Shown here in pieces: positions 21,341-32,300 of a stretch of 64,000 bases of DNA. The stretch comes from Liriodendron chinense (taxonomy: Eukaryota; Streptophyta; Magnoliopsida; Magnoliales; Magnoliaceae). Each line of letters opens with the position of its first letter. Position 1 is the stretch's first letter. The notes under the pieces are model-generated. The model worked only from the letters and a program-made list of their open reading frames with translations. It did no database searches and had not been told where the DNA came from. The stretch spans positions 9,225,344 to 9,289,343 of the forward strand of contig ML058484.1 in assembly GCA_003013855.2 (NCBI GenBank). Reading direction: 5' to 3'. Both the position numbers and the translations under genes were made by a program.

Positions 21341-23606
21341 TCAGTCTCTTGGAGGAGCCGCGCTCTCGACTTCGGGGTCCATTTCTGGAACCCCTCCAAC
21401 CTGAGTGGCTTCGGTCACCTCATTCTTGGCAGCAACTTGCTCCTCTGTAGCTATGATGGTCGCGACTCGTCCGAATTCCCCTATATCAAAAGATGGAGAC
21501 ATCCGCTGCACTACTCGTAGCGCAAAGTCGCGACCAGCATCATATGACTCATATCTTTCTTTGTCATATAGCTGCGAGGTTCGAAACTCGGAGATTGCTC
21601 GAGCCCCTTCCTCAGAGAGCATTTTGACCAAGGCGACTCTCTCCTCGTCCCAGTGGATCGAGTCATCCTTGAGCTGCGCGAGAGTGGAGCGCTCTTTCTC
21701 CAAGCTTTCTCTAACTTCCTTGAGCTGCGACTTGGCCTTTGCGAGCTGCTCCTCCAACGAGATCTTGTCTTGACGGAAGATCTCCCTCTCTCTCTCTGCC
21801 TTCTCCTTCAACTCCGCGAGCTTGGCGAAGTTGGAGTCCAGAGCCTGGTACCTATCGGTCAGGACTTGGACTTTTTCAATTAGGATCTTCTTCTCCTCAT
21901 CTCTCTTCGAGATCACCGTCTCACGGGACTTGAGGAGCTGATCCCTTCCTTGGACCGCCTTCTCCAAGGCGATCCTCTTCCCTTCCACCTCATCAATCAC
22001 GTGACGGGCGGCGACGATATCACGCCTCGTCCGCAAGATGAGATCCAAGCCCTGCAAAATGGAAAAGGGAACGTGAGATAAAATACTTGGAAGCCCAAAA
22101 ATAGTAAGTTAAAATATCAGCGAGATCTTACCTGGACCATCCTCACTCCCGCCTCGAGGAAGAGGTTTTCAGGGCTTGGTTCTGGAAGGGTGCCAAAAGT
22201 TTGGGGGGAGATGTTGTTGAATAGAAATTTGCATATAGGATGGAGGTGGCGAGGGACAGTGAAGGATCCACTGCCAGACGGCTGGGCTACGACCAGCGCC
22301 GTTGTGCTCGAGACAGGAGCGGCAGCCGACTCGCGAGCAGGAGCTACCTCGCCATTAGGAGCCACCTCGCGAGCAGGAGCCGACTCCCGATGTCCTGTCG
22401 GCTCGCGAGTTTCTTCGGCTGGGGGGCAGCTGGATCCTGCTCCGTCATCCCTCGGAGAGTTGTCAGTGATATTAATTACTGGTGGTCCGGGTGCGACCAC
22501 CAGCGAGGGGATGACAGGCTCAGGAGCTGCTGGCGCCCCCACCGTGCTCGCGGGTTGGGTGGATGGTTGAGACGGCCCGGCAGATGTTTTCTTCTGCCTC
22601 TTGGGATTCGTGCCTTTTAGTCGAGGTAGCAGACCCCTCTTCTCTCCGGTTTTCATCATTTCAACCTCCTCGCTGGGTATTAGCCCTGCAGTCGCGAGTT
22701 GCGAGGAGGATAGGCAAGCTTCGATATGCCTGTCGCGAGCAGGCAGCTTGTAAACTTTCACGATCTTCTCATGAATTCCTCTTTTTAAATTCGGCTTCGC
22801 CAAAGCCGGGCTACCTGCGAGCACAAACAGGAGTTAGAAAACAAACTCGCAAGCCCTAAGTCTGATTGGAGAAAAATGAACAACGTGAAACTGTGCCTAC
22901 CTTCACAGAAAAAGCGGTTTACTCCTGGGCCCCTGGAGGAAGCAGACTCCCAGTTCCCGAAGGCATAGAACCAGCGTTTCCTCCAGCCGGGATAATTCGA
23001 GGAGGGCTTCCCCAGCACGAAATTATCCCGGTGCTAGTAGCACAAGTAGTACCAGCCTTCGCTGGAGGGCGCCTTCTTCAAGCAGAACATATGGAGGAAC
23101 TCCTCAGCTGTGAGCTCCCCATTGCCGGTCTGAGCCTAGAGGGCGAATGAGCTCAGAACCACCCTCCATCCATTCACGATAAGTTGCCCGGGGGCAATCT
23201 TATAGCATCGAAGAACATCGCGGACGAAGGGATGGAGAGGAAGGCATACCGCCAGAATGAGCTGGTACTCATAGAAAGCCACACACCCTGGGGGAGGGGA
23301 ATCTGGCGTCTCTCCATCTCCGAGTAACCGGAGAACGATTGAGTCGGGGATTAAATATCTCTCCCGTAGCTCAAGTAGCCGGTCCTCCGATAAAATGGAG
23401 GGATACCCAGCCGCCGTGTATCTACCTGCCGGAACCCTCGCATTACTGGAGGCAGAGGATTCCGGGGTAGCATCCCCTAAGGGAACAGTGGTCTCATCAG
23501 AATCTCCAGCCATGGGAGTATTTAAGAAGAAAAATGAAAGAAAAAGGGAATACCGAGTACGAGAAAGGGAGGAAGAAAGACACCAAGAAGGACACCAGAA
23601 GGACAC
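21341..23606 (-). CDS. Antisense spliced gene of the Tat element (Transposase_28-like)
   Basis: On the minus strand: first coding segment 23606 (preferred ATG at 23513, MAGDSDET) to 22901, intron 22900-22815, exon 22814-22132, intron 22131-22052, exon 22051-21341. Both introns are GT-AG (GAAG/GTAGGC...CTCGCAG; CCAG/GTAAGA...TTTTGCAG) and keep the frame. The N-terminal domain (LRERYLIPDSIVLRL, PPPGCVAFYEYQL, LPLHPFVRDVLR) resembles what Pfam calls 'putative gypsy type transposon' (Transposase_28). The middle is Pro/Ala-rich and the last exon is a long coiled coil (about residues 10-130). Two in-frame TAG codons (23138-23136 and 23036-23034) break this copy. The function is unknown. A minus-strand TATA-like CTATAAATATAC at 23702-23691 is a good promoter candidate. 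Confidence 0.8.
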
Positions 23607-23690
23607 CAGGAAAGCACGGAGGAAGATGACTGAAGAAAGAAAATTCTTTTCTTGAAACTTCTGTGAAAATCTGAAGATATGGCGGACTCC

Positions 23691-23702
23691 GTATATTTAT
23701 AG
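23691..23702 (-). promoter_or_regulatory. TATA box candidate for the antisense gene
   Basis: Minus-strand CTATAAATATAC lies about 180 bp upstream of the preferred ATG (23513) and about 85 bp upstream of the alternative ATG at 23606. Confidence 0.5.
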
Positions 23703-23950
23703 CCAATCATTCCGCCGTATATGGTAACACGTGGCTGCCTTTCGTTCGGCACGGTAGTCGAGCAGGCACGCCCATTAATTTCCTAGACACGTGGTGAGCG
23801 TCTCTTCATTTCCTGACTGCGAAAAGGCTGGCGTTCATTAATTCCAGCCCAATCATGTACGGGTTCTCAGTAAAGGCAGCAGGTAGCTACGCGTGATAGC
23901 AAGTAAGTCCTTCCCTTAGAATTCTTGGCGGTAAGGACTTGGGAGGCATC

Positions 23951-24879
23951 TGTTATAGTCAAAATAGCGGAGATCAACTATTAGCGGCCGATATTTTATG
24001 ATGTCCTGATTCTGCGAGCGCCTATTCGACTCTCGAGATCATCTGCTTGAGGCTCGTAGGTTGGATAAATATGGAGCGCCTATTCGACTCTCGAGATCAT
24101 CTGCTCGAGGCTCGCAGGTTGGCTAATACGGAGTGCCTATTCGACTTTCGAGATCATCTGCTCGAAGCTCGCAGGTTGGATAATACGGAGCGCCTATTCG
24201 ACTCTCGAGATCATTTGCTCGAGGCTCGTAGGTTGGATAAATACGGAGCGCGATTATCAAGGCTTCGAGATCTTATAACCGATAGTCGGATATAACAAGG
24301 CAGGAGATTTCCTTCTCGACCCGCGAGCAGTCCTTCTCGCAAGTCGTTGAATGGAGTTACATCTCAATATATGAGCATCTGGTCTCACGAGTATCTCTCG
24401 TCGTGCGAACAGCTTTTATTAATGACTAGTGATGACGTCTCTCATTCTTTTAGTACCAGCAGCCCGTATAGGCCGATTTCGGGCTTATTTCCGTTTATGG
24501 CTCCGAGTCTCAAGGGATCGTTATCAAGGAACGTGCTCGACCGGGTGACTAATTGGATTAGATTGTTTCAAGGATAAGTAGGATAAACGTCCTATCCCAT
24601 GAAATCAGTCGATGATCTCGGCATCTAACATAACAGAGTGGGACATTCGAGTCTATAAATGGATGGTTTTATCATTAAAAGGTACATAATACTCAATCTT
24701 TAACCCCCGTTGGTTAGTTCTCTTTTCTACCACACCCTATCTAACTTAAGCATTGGAGGGCCAACGGCTGGACACCGGCCACCCTTAGTTGCTTTCTGAC
24801 TCCTTCAGGTCTACGGAGAAAAAAGCTTGGAGAGAAGGTGAACATTCTGAGGACCCTGTTACAGAGTTCGACGTAAACA
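23951..24879 (+). repeat. 3' LTR of the Tat element
   Basis: 929 bp, preceded by a purine-rich GGGAGGCATC (23941-23950) as polypurine tract. It has four copies of the roughly 58-bp U3 unit (about 24012-24248) against three in the 5' LTR, which accounts for the length difference. Confidence 0.9.
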
Positions 24880-24884
24880 ATCAT

Positions 24885-25060
24885 TTTAGAATATCATCCC
24901 AAAAAATGAAGAAGATCTGACTCTCAGGTGGACTATACCACACAAAACAGTGGTGATATAACGCTTACTAATAAAAACTTTTTGGGAGCCCACTGTCATG
25001 TTTATTTCTCATCCAACCTATTGATTTGGTCACGTAGACTTAGATGAAGGGAAGGTATTT
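24885..25060. repeat. Right part of the split foldback MITE
   Basis: Continues the module interrupted at 16350: TCAGGTGGACTATACCACAC, AAAACAGTGGTGAT, and CATCCAACCTATTGATTTGG. Confidence 0.75.
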
Positions 25061-26154
25061 TAAATACATGGGCCCACTTTTATGAGAAAACTGATGATTG
25101 GTTTAGCCTAAAAATTAGCTCAACTATTCATTTCGATGGGCTCAATAAGATGACATTTTCATTTAAGTTTTTTCATGTATTAATTTGATTTTTAAGTGAT
25201 TTCTTACTTAAACTTCTGATTGGGCTTCCTATTTATAATTGAATTACATGTTACCCATACACAAAAACTAAGTTACTTGTAAGTAAGTCCCAACTTTCAT
25301 CCCAACAGAATTATCTATTACTTAAGTAAGTTACTTATAATTTCTTACAACTTAAAAAACTGACAGGCATCCAAAGATAGCCTAAAAATCTACATCCAAA
25401 ATGAAATGAAATTCATTAACAGAGATTATGGGGAAGAACTTACCGCTTTTGAGATTTAAATAACTTACCTCTTTTGAGATTTAAATAACTTACCTCTTTT
25501 GAGATTTAAATCAATATTTAAAAAATCGTACGGACGATAAAAGGGCGAAGATCGATCTTCTCCTTTGCTCTCCAATGCCCTCGAAATTCAGCCAAGAGAG
25601 ATTTTGAAACGGAATGGGGATTTTGAAAGGAGTTATATGATACTCTGGATGCCTATGACACTTGATACATAGGCACTCATAAATTAGGCAAGGTGGCATA
25701 TGATAACTCTATCAAAACCGATTAAATTGTTTATCCTCTGTCTCCAAGTCACGATGTAAAGACCAGATTGGTTGAAGAATCCTAACCCCTGATCCGTGGA
25801 CACTTGTTTGTGGAAATAGCACCTATTGGATTTTTTTTTAACCGTCCAATAAATGTCCACCAATTAGAGGGTAAGATTGATAAGCTTAAGTTTTGATTCA
25901 TGGTACATCTACTCTGGATAACCATAATTTTTGTCATGTGTGTTTGCAATTTCTAAGTGATTTTTAAGTGCCTGACTATCATCCATCAAGCTACGCAAGA
26001 GTATCAAAGTTTTTCCTTTTTTCAAAGGAGGAAAAAGGTCTTTGGGAGGGTAATCGGCACGTTATCATATTGTATTGGTTCTACACAATTTAAAAATGAT
26101 TGCAACTCTTTAAAGAGAAAGCGCATTGCGTAATGAGTAACTTAGTGCGCTTTT
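25061..26154. other. Unassigned region
   Basis: AT-rich. GGCATCCAAAGATAGCC near 25369-25385 looks like a MITE terminus. A 30-bp unit (TTTTGAGATTTAAATAACTT ACCTC) is repeated three times at about 25447-25511. No gene. Confidence 0.5.
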
Positions 26155-26625
26155 ACCATACTGAGTAAACTCTGTTGGGCCCACTGTTAATGTGTGTGGT
26201 TTATCCACCCTGTCCATTAATTTAACAGATCATTTAAGGGGTTGAGTCGAAAATTGAAGCATATCCAGAGTTCAAGTTGACCACACCACATGAAACAATA
26301 GGAATAATGATTTCCACTATTGAAACTTTCTTACGGCTCAGAGTGATGTTTATTTGTCATCTAACTTGTTCATAAGATCACATAAGCATGGATGAAGGGA
26401 AAAAAATAAATATCAGATTGATTAAAAACTTTTGTGGCCCCCAAGAAATTTTCAACGGTAATCATTCAATTCACACTGTTTCTTATGGTGTGGTCCACTT
26501 GAGATTTTGATATGCTTCATTTTTGGGCTTAAGACCTAAAATCATTTGGTAAAATGGATGGACCGAGTGGATAAAATACATAAATCATGATGGCCCCCAC
26601 GAAGTTAGCGTACGCAATCCACTTC
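26155..26625. mobile_element. Palindromic foldback MITE, same family
   Basis: The left arm GTTGGGCCCACTGTTAATGT, then TTTATCCACCCTGTCCATTA, is mirrored by GGACCGAGTGGATAAAATAC and ATAAATCATGATGGCCCCCA. The middle carries the TTTATTTGTCATCTAACTTG and GGATGAAGGGAAAAAAATAA segments. No ORF. Confidence 0.75.
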
Positions 26626-26934
26626 CCCTCAACCATACACTTGTGACAGTTTGCTTTCCTAATTATAATGGTAATGCAAAGTAAATTAGCCGTCATTGTC
26701 ATTTAAATGTATTTAATTAAAAAAAAAAATTATAGTTCATAAATCAGTAATAGTCAAATACACTTGCAAAGAAAATAGCTAAAAGGAGTTTGGTTTTATC
26801 TAAATGCTGGTAAATAAGTGTAAAAGCATTATAATGACTTTTACCATGTGTTTTAAAGACAAGAAATAGGTAAATAGTTGCATCTTAAATTTTGCAAACC
26901 TATGCGGTGACATCTATGTTCGAGTGTATTAAAT

Positions 26935-27220
26935 ATAACTATGGGGCCCATCGTGATGTATGTGTCTTATCTATATTGTCCATTTGTTTTACCAACTCAT
27001 TTGAGATCATGAACAAAGTAGCTTGATGCGAAACTTTTGTATCCCCTAAGAAGTTTTCAATAGCAGGCATTCAATTCCCACTGATTCTTGTGGTGTGGTT
27101 AACATAAGCTTTGGATCCACCTCAAATTTGGCTCATGCCCTAAAATGAGCTGGCGGAATGGATAAACGGCATGGATAAGAGATAGGTATCATGGTTGGCT
27201 CCACATTTTTTTCACACTTC
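26935..27220. mobile_element. Internally deleted foldback MITE
   Basis: The left arm (GGGGCCCATCGTGATGTATG) and right arm (GATAAACGGCATGGATAAGA, GGTATCATGGTTGG) are present, but the central CATCCAACCTGTTGAT part is missing. Confidence 0.65.
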
Positions 27221-27480
27221 ACATTTTCCCACCTCAGTTGCTAGACTGAAGTCACCCAAATATGGTAGTTGTCACCATCTATGTTGGAGTTGCTGCCAGA
27301 ATTACAATGGTAAGTAATAATGACTTGTTCACAACCAATTGCTGTGGTAATTTAAAAACCAAATAGGCCTAAAAGGAATTGTAATAATTACATTTTTACA
27401 TTATAAAAGTATAATTTTTATAGTGATTTATGAGTAAAATAAATAATGGTAGCAAAGTCATCATTGTAGTCATATGTAGG
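27221..27480. other. Unassigned flank of the Ogre-like element
   Basis: AT-rich spacer with no gene. It ends in GTAGG (27476-27480), the left target duplication. Confidence 0.5.
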
Positions 27481-27700
27481 TGTAGACACCCCACCTTCGG
27501 CTGCACTGTTGGTAGAGATAGCTGGTTGAATGGAGGACCATACCCCCAAATCCCAAGTCCAAACTCAGCCAAACTCACCCTTGTAAGCCCCATTCCATAG
27601 CCCAGTTCAAGCCTGAACCCAGTCAACCCAGTCCTAAAAACCACCCTGAAAAATCCCCCATAAAAAAGTCCAGTCAAAAAAATCCCAAAAAAGTCAAACT

Positions 27701-27850
27701 CACTGAGTCAACTCGCTGAGTTAACCCGCTGAGTCAACCGGTCGAGTCAACCCGTCGAGTCAAAACACCGAGTCAACCCGTCGAGTCAACCCGTCGAGTC
27801 AAATCACCGAGTCGACCCGCTGAGTCGACTCACTGAGTCGACCAGCGAGT
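27701..27850. promoter_or_regulatory. 13-bp-periodic GAGTCAA array in U3
   Basis: Twelve GAGTC-centred units. Seven give TTGACTC on the minus strand, which contains the W-box core TTGAC(C/T). Several also read TGAGTCA, a bZIP-type site. The 3' LTR has nine units. Factor binding is inference. Confidence 0.6.
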
Positions 27851-27907
27851 CCAACAGCAGCCCCGAGGGAACGGCCGTACTCGCTGGAAACCGAGGAGCG
27901 GCCGTAC

Positions 27908-27930
27908 GGGCGGCCCATGGCGGGCCGCCC
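27908..27930. promoter_or_regulatory. GC-rich palindrome upstream of the LTR TATA box
   Basis: GGGCGGCCC and GGGCCGCCC form a perfect 9-bp inverted repeat around 5 bases. It lies about 35 bp upstream of TATAAATA. Copies occur at 51548-51570 (3' LTR), 41547-41569 and 45949-45971. Confidence 0.65.
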
Positions 27931-27964
27931 GGATAAAATTACGGGTTCTGCCACTCCTCGCTGC

Positions 27965-27972
27965 TATAAATA
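27965..27972 (+). promoter_or_regulatory. LTR TATA box
   Basis: TATAAATA followed by a C-rich stretch. It is repeated in the 3' LTR at 51605-51612. Confidence 0.7.
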
Positions 27973-28631
27973 CCCCCCTCCCCTTCTCATTTAAAAAGGC
28001 CATTCGAGTCCATCTCAGCCCGAGAGCTCTGAGTCCATCTCTCCACCCTTAGCCCATTTTCCCACCAAGGAGAGCCCGAGTGAGGAGAGTCTAACCCTGG
28101 TCCAGCCCAGCCTGACCACTGGTCCAAGCCTCTCAAGCCATCCAAGCCTTGATCCAGCCACTCGAAGCCAATCCTTGCGACACCTCCGTCCACCCAGCTA
28201 CTCATTTTCCAGCATCATCTCATTTGCATCTAGCATAAGTGCAACATTTACTTTTCTTCCAACCCCCCTGCTTCACTACAAGCACCTTGATTACTCAAGC
28301 ACACTTGCATATGTCTTAAATTAAGCACCTGTCAGTTCGAGCGTATGCTCTGGGCTTGCCCGTTGTTGGAACCTGCCCATCAGAAACTCTTACTGTTCAG
28401 ACCTGCATTCATGCTTCACCATAAAACACCTTGATCATTCAAGCACACTGCATACGTCTTACATTAAGCACCTGTCAGTTCGAGCGTATGCTCTGGGCTT
28501 GCTCGTTGTTGGAACCTGCCCATCAGAAACTCTTACTGTTCAGACCCGCATTCATGCATCATGTCATTCATGAGAATATACGAGGATTAAATTAGACTTT
28601 CAAGTATTCGATCGATTCTGTGAAGTAGAGA

Positions 28632-28647
28632 CCGTACTTCGGTACGG
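28632..28647 (+). other. cUUCGg hairpin in the LTR
   Basis: Perfect 6-bp stem CCGTAC/GTACGG closed by TTCG, followed by the GT-rich GCAGTGTGTGGGG. It would be part of LTR-initiated transcripts and is repeated in the 3' LTR at 52272-52287. Confidence 0.65.
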
Positions 28648-29017
28648 GCAGTGTGTGGGGTGCTTAACCTCTTCCCACCCTGTAACCGTGATCCCTTACC
28701 TTGAATCTCTGACCGCAGATCAACAGGAGTCATTTTAGAGGAAGGAATCTTCGGATTCCCTTCTCTAACGTTTCTACGGGGTCTAGCCGACTGTAGATTC
28801 GAAGTAATTGGCTAGTGGCGACTCTGGTCTTATATAAATTCACTTAAACACATCCAGCTTAACACGACAACCAAACGAAGCCCTCGAGAACGAGGCAAGC
28901 CAGTGGCACAAACGGCGATTTTGCACTCACGCACCTCTTCTTCTTCTTCTTCCGAAAGGAAAGGGAGAACGACGTCGTGTGGGAGAGCGCGGAGAAAATC
29001 GGCGAGGGTCCACAGAA

Positions 29018-29036
29018 TGGCGACTCCACTGGGGAC
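29018..29036 (+). other. Primer binding site of the Ogre-like element
   Basis: TGGCGACTCCACTGGGGAC lies three bases after the LTR. This is the form I know from Ogre-type elements, reported to be primed by tRNA-Arg. Confidence 0.7.
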
Positions 29037-29312
29037 TAGCTAGTCCCACTAGTCGTGATCCAACTTGAAAACAGAATCCTTCCCGTACTTGAAAGTCATT
29101 AATCCTCATACAATCTCATCTACATAGCATTCTACCCAAACCCAAACACAAAAAAAAAAATAGAAAATTCCAAAACCAAAAAAAAAAATATAGAAAATCC
29201 CAAAACCCAAAAAGAGTAGAGTACAGTCCTCACCATTGCGCCTCCTCGGGCTCAACGTACGCGGAGACAACTTCCCTTCCGCAGCATAATCCGCACTCGG
29301 GCTCAGCAAGCC
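29037..29312 (+). other. 5' leader of the Ogre-like element
   Basis: Untranslated leader with two A-rich repeats (AAAACCAAAAAAAA-type) near 29150-29215. No upstream ORF in sense orientation. Confidence 0.5.
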
Positions 29313-32300
29313 ATGTCCGACCACGAAGAAGAAACTCATCACTTCCCTGCCCTCGAAATAACCGAAGCGCAACCTCCAGCGCAACAGCCCGTTGACAATA
29401 CGCCAATCATACAAGAATTGGCACAAGGAATGAGAGCAATGCAAGAAATGCTCTTGCAATTCATGCAAGCACAAACCACCGCAGCAGCCAACAATCAGGT
29501 TGGCCCAGTTCAGCAAGCTCAGCAGCCATGCCGGGTCCTCCCGGCCTCCAGTTCAAATCAAGCACAACCATCGGAGTCTGCCCAAGACTACCGACAGCAG
29601 CCATCTCAGCCCTTCGCTATGGGGCATCCTTCTCAATACCTTCCTGCAACAAGGGGACCATCTCAGAGCATCCCAATCGCAGGGACTTCCAGTCAGCTTC
29701 CAGCCAATCTTGCAAACAACAATCTCAATAGATCTCAGCATGTCCCCGCCGATGGGACACCTTTTCAATTTCAGCACATCCCCGCCGATGGGATTTCAAT
29801 TCAATTTCCAGCAACAGGGACAGCACTGGCGAATGCCCACAATGGGGGTCAGTGTCAAGCCCACATCAATCAGCGGACAGTGGCGAATACCCAACAAGGG
29901 GGTCACTTCCCAGCATCTCAGCCTCCTGCAAACAGGAGCACTTTTCAATTCCAGCACATCCCCGCCGATGGGATTCCAGTTAATTTCCAGCAATCTTCAA
30001 TTCAGCAAAATCCAGTTAATTTCCAGCAATCTTCAATTCAGCAAAATCCAGTTAATTTCCAGCAAGTTCCAGTTCAACCTTCAGTACAATCTCCAGTTCA
30101 GTTACCATCATTTCAAGCTCAAGTTCATCAGAATCCAGTTCAATCATCAAACCAATTTCAGCAACCCGCGGTTGCTTTTCAGCAAGCCCATAGGTTCGAA
30201 GACATCGACCACTATGCCGAAGAAGAACGTGCCTTACTCCAGGAGGCACCAGTCGCTCGAACAGATCACTCAGGACTGGACGAGTTGCGGGAGCAGTTCC
30301 AGATCTTGCAAAATCAGCTTCAGCGACAACAAGGAATCGACTTACCTTCGACCAAGTTCAGAGACTTGTGTCCTTTCCCAGATGCTCAGGTACCTCAAAA
30401 CTTTGAGGTACCAAAATTCAAGAGATACGATGGCAGCGGTTGTCCCACGGCACATCTCAAAGCTTTCTGCGGGGAGCTGAGTGCAATCGCAGGAAACGAA
30501 GGGGCCCTCATTCGATTGTTCCAAAAATCTCTGAAGGGCGATGCCCTAGATTGGTACACTTCATTGGATTGCCACCGCATCAGAACATGGGAACAGCTCT
30601 CCCAGGCTTTCGTCGACAGATTCGCATATAATCTCAACATGGCACCCAGAAGAGCCGACCTCGCAGCACTCAGGCAAAGGAGTGATGAAACACTATCAGC
30701 TTATGTGGGACGTTGGCGAGCTATGGCAGCCAGAATGCGGACACCCATCGACGATGAAGAACAAATCTCCATGATTGTTCATTCAACATACCCAGGCATA
30801 TCCGGGTATCTCATCTCGCATCCGTATGCGAACTTCTCGCAGCTAATCCGTGCTGGAGAGCAAGTCGAAGCAGGAATCCGTGCCGGGACGATTTCCCCAT
30901 GGCCTCATCAAGCCACTCCAGTCAAGAGGAACAGAGTGGAAGGAAGACCTATCGGGCACGGGAATGGAAACCGCAGTGGTTCTCCTCCCCGCCCAACAGA
31001 GGTAAACAACATCAACACCACTGCTCAAGGAAATCAACGTGCTCCCCCACAAGGACGTCAACAGTATCAGCAGAATCAAGTTCAGCATCAGCCTCAGCGA
31101 TATCAGCCACAACCGAATCCTCAGCCACAGCCACCTCGACAACAGCAGCAGTTCAGGGGAAATGGCCAATACTCATACCAGAACAGGCAGAATTACAGGG
31201 AGTCCAGGAAGTTCACTCCACTCAGTCAACCACTTAGTCAAATCATGACTACGCTGGTACAAAAGCAGTTACTCACTCTGATGACACCTAGGCCTCCGGC
31301 TCATCCTCTGCCTCCAAATTACCGAGAAAATGAGTACTGTGCCTACCATCAAGGACGTGGCCACGCCACTGATCGATGCTATACTTTGAAGAATGCCATA
31401 CAAGACCTGATCGATGACCGCAAGATCGTCATCTCGGTCCCTGGAACTTCTCCAGCAGCTTCCACCAACATCCTTCAGAATCCTCTGCCTCAACATCCGA
31501 CGGACCCCAGTTCATCTCGTGGCCCTGTAGTCAATAGTATAGAAGAAGGGGACCATATCGATCGCTTCTTCTCCCCTATCCAATCCATTCACACCTACAC
31601 TTATGAGCCAACAAATCCTCCTCCAGTCTTGCAAGGGGCAAGTCCCTTTCTTCCTTCAGTCTCCGAGCCAGTGATACTCGAAGGAGCACCTCCATATGAT
31701 ATACCAGTTGTTCAAGGGGCACCTTACGACCATTCAAGCTGGGAACCAGCCGTCCTGGAAGGAGCACAGTCATACATTGAGCCCACATACGAACCTGTCA
31801 TCTTGCAAGGGGCAACTCCAGAACAATCCAATCCACAATGGAGGGATTATACTCATCAGCAACAAGAGCCCGTTGTCTTGGAAGGGGCTCCTCCAGTCAA
31901 GCCTGTCATATTGCAAGGGGCAAGTCCCGGAGGCATATCAATCACGCTACGGCAGCTCGGACGAACAGAGAAACCTCCTGCCATATCAAGAGGACCAGTA
32001 TTCATTCCATGGGAGCCTCCTGCCCCAGGAACAGTCAAGCCAGGACCACGACCTTATGTGGTCTATGAAGACAAGCCTCGATACTACCCCTTCAGCACAG
32101 GCAACAATGTAGTCCTCAAGGCAAAAGCTCCATATGAGGAAGATCTGGTACCCACAACAGCACCGTTGCACGAACCGGTGGTCCTAGAAGGCAAAAGGGA
32201 AGAAAACTACAAAGAGGTTCCATGGCACTATCCAGAATGTGCGGAAGTGGGAAACATGAATCCCAACGGGCGTTGCATCCGAAGAGATAATCAAAACAGA

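Larger units (their letters stand above)
16356..24879 (+). mobile_element. Tat-lineage Ty3/gypsy element with RT/RNase H deletion
   Basis: The LTRs (16356-17229 and 23951-24879) begin TGTTATAG and end GTAAACA, with target duplication ATCAT on both sides. Inside are a PBS, a gag frame, a protease, the first codons of RT, an integrase, structured tandem repeats, and an antisense spliced gene. Integrase follows RT in order, the zinc knuckle is of CX2HX4HX4C form, and the antisense gene is typical of Tat. RT and RNase H are missing by deletion at about 19915, so the copy is non-autonomous. The LTRs differ by one tandem unit and many single changes, so it is older than the Ogre-like element. Confidence 0.9.
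27481..29014 (+). repeat. 5' LTR of the Ogre-like element
   Basis: 1534 bp. U3 has a 13-bp-periodic GAGTCAA array (27701-27850), a GC palindrome (27908-27930) and TATAAATA at 27965-27972. It includes a direct duplication of about 160 bp (two copies with CCTGTCAGTTCGAGCGTATG at about 28328 and 28468) and a hairpin CCGTAC-TTCG-GTACGG at 28632-28647. Confidence 0.95.

Noticed and set aside
22190..22859. Plus-strand ORFs of about 126 codons over 22190-22620
   Set aside because: They are the reverse shadow of the antisense gene's Pro/Ala-rich exon, whose introns and domain support the minus strand.
29500..30480. 326-codon ORF overlapping gag in another frame
   Set aside because: It lies wholly inside the conserved gag frame, has low-complexity Ser/Gln composition and matches no family. 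It is a shadow of the repetitive coding sequence.
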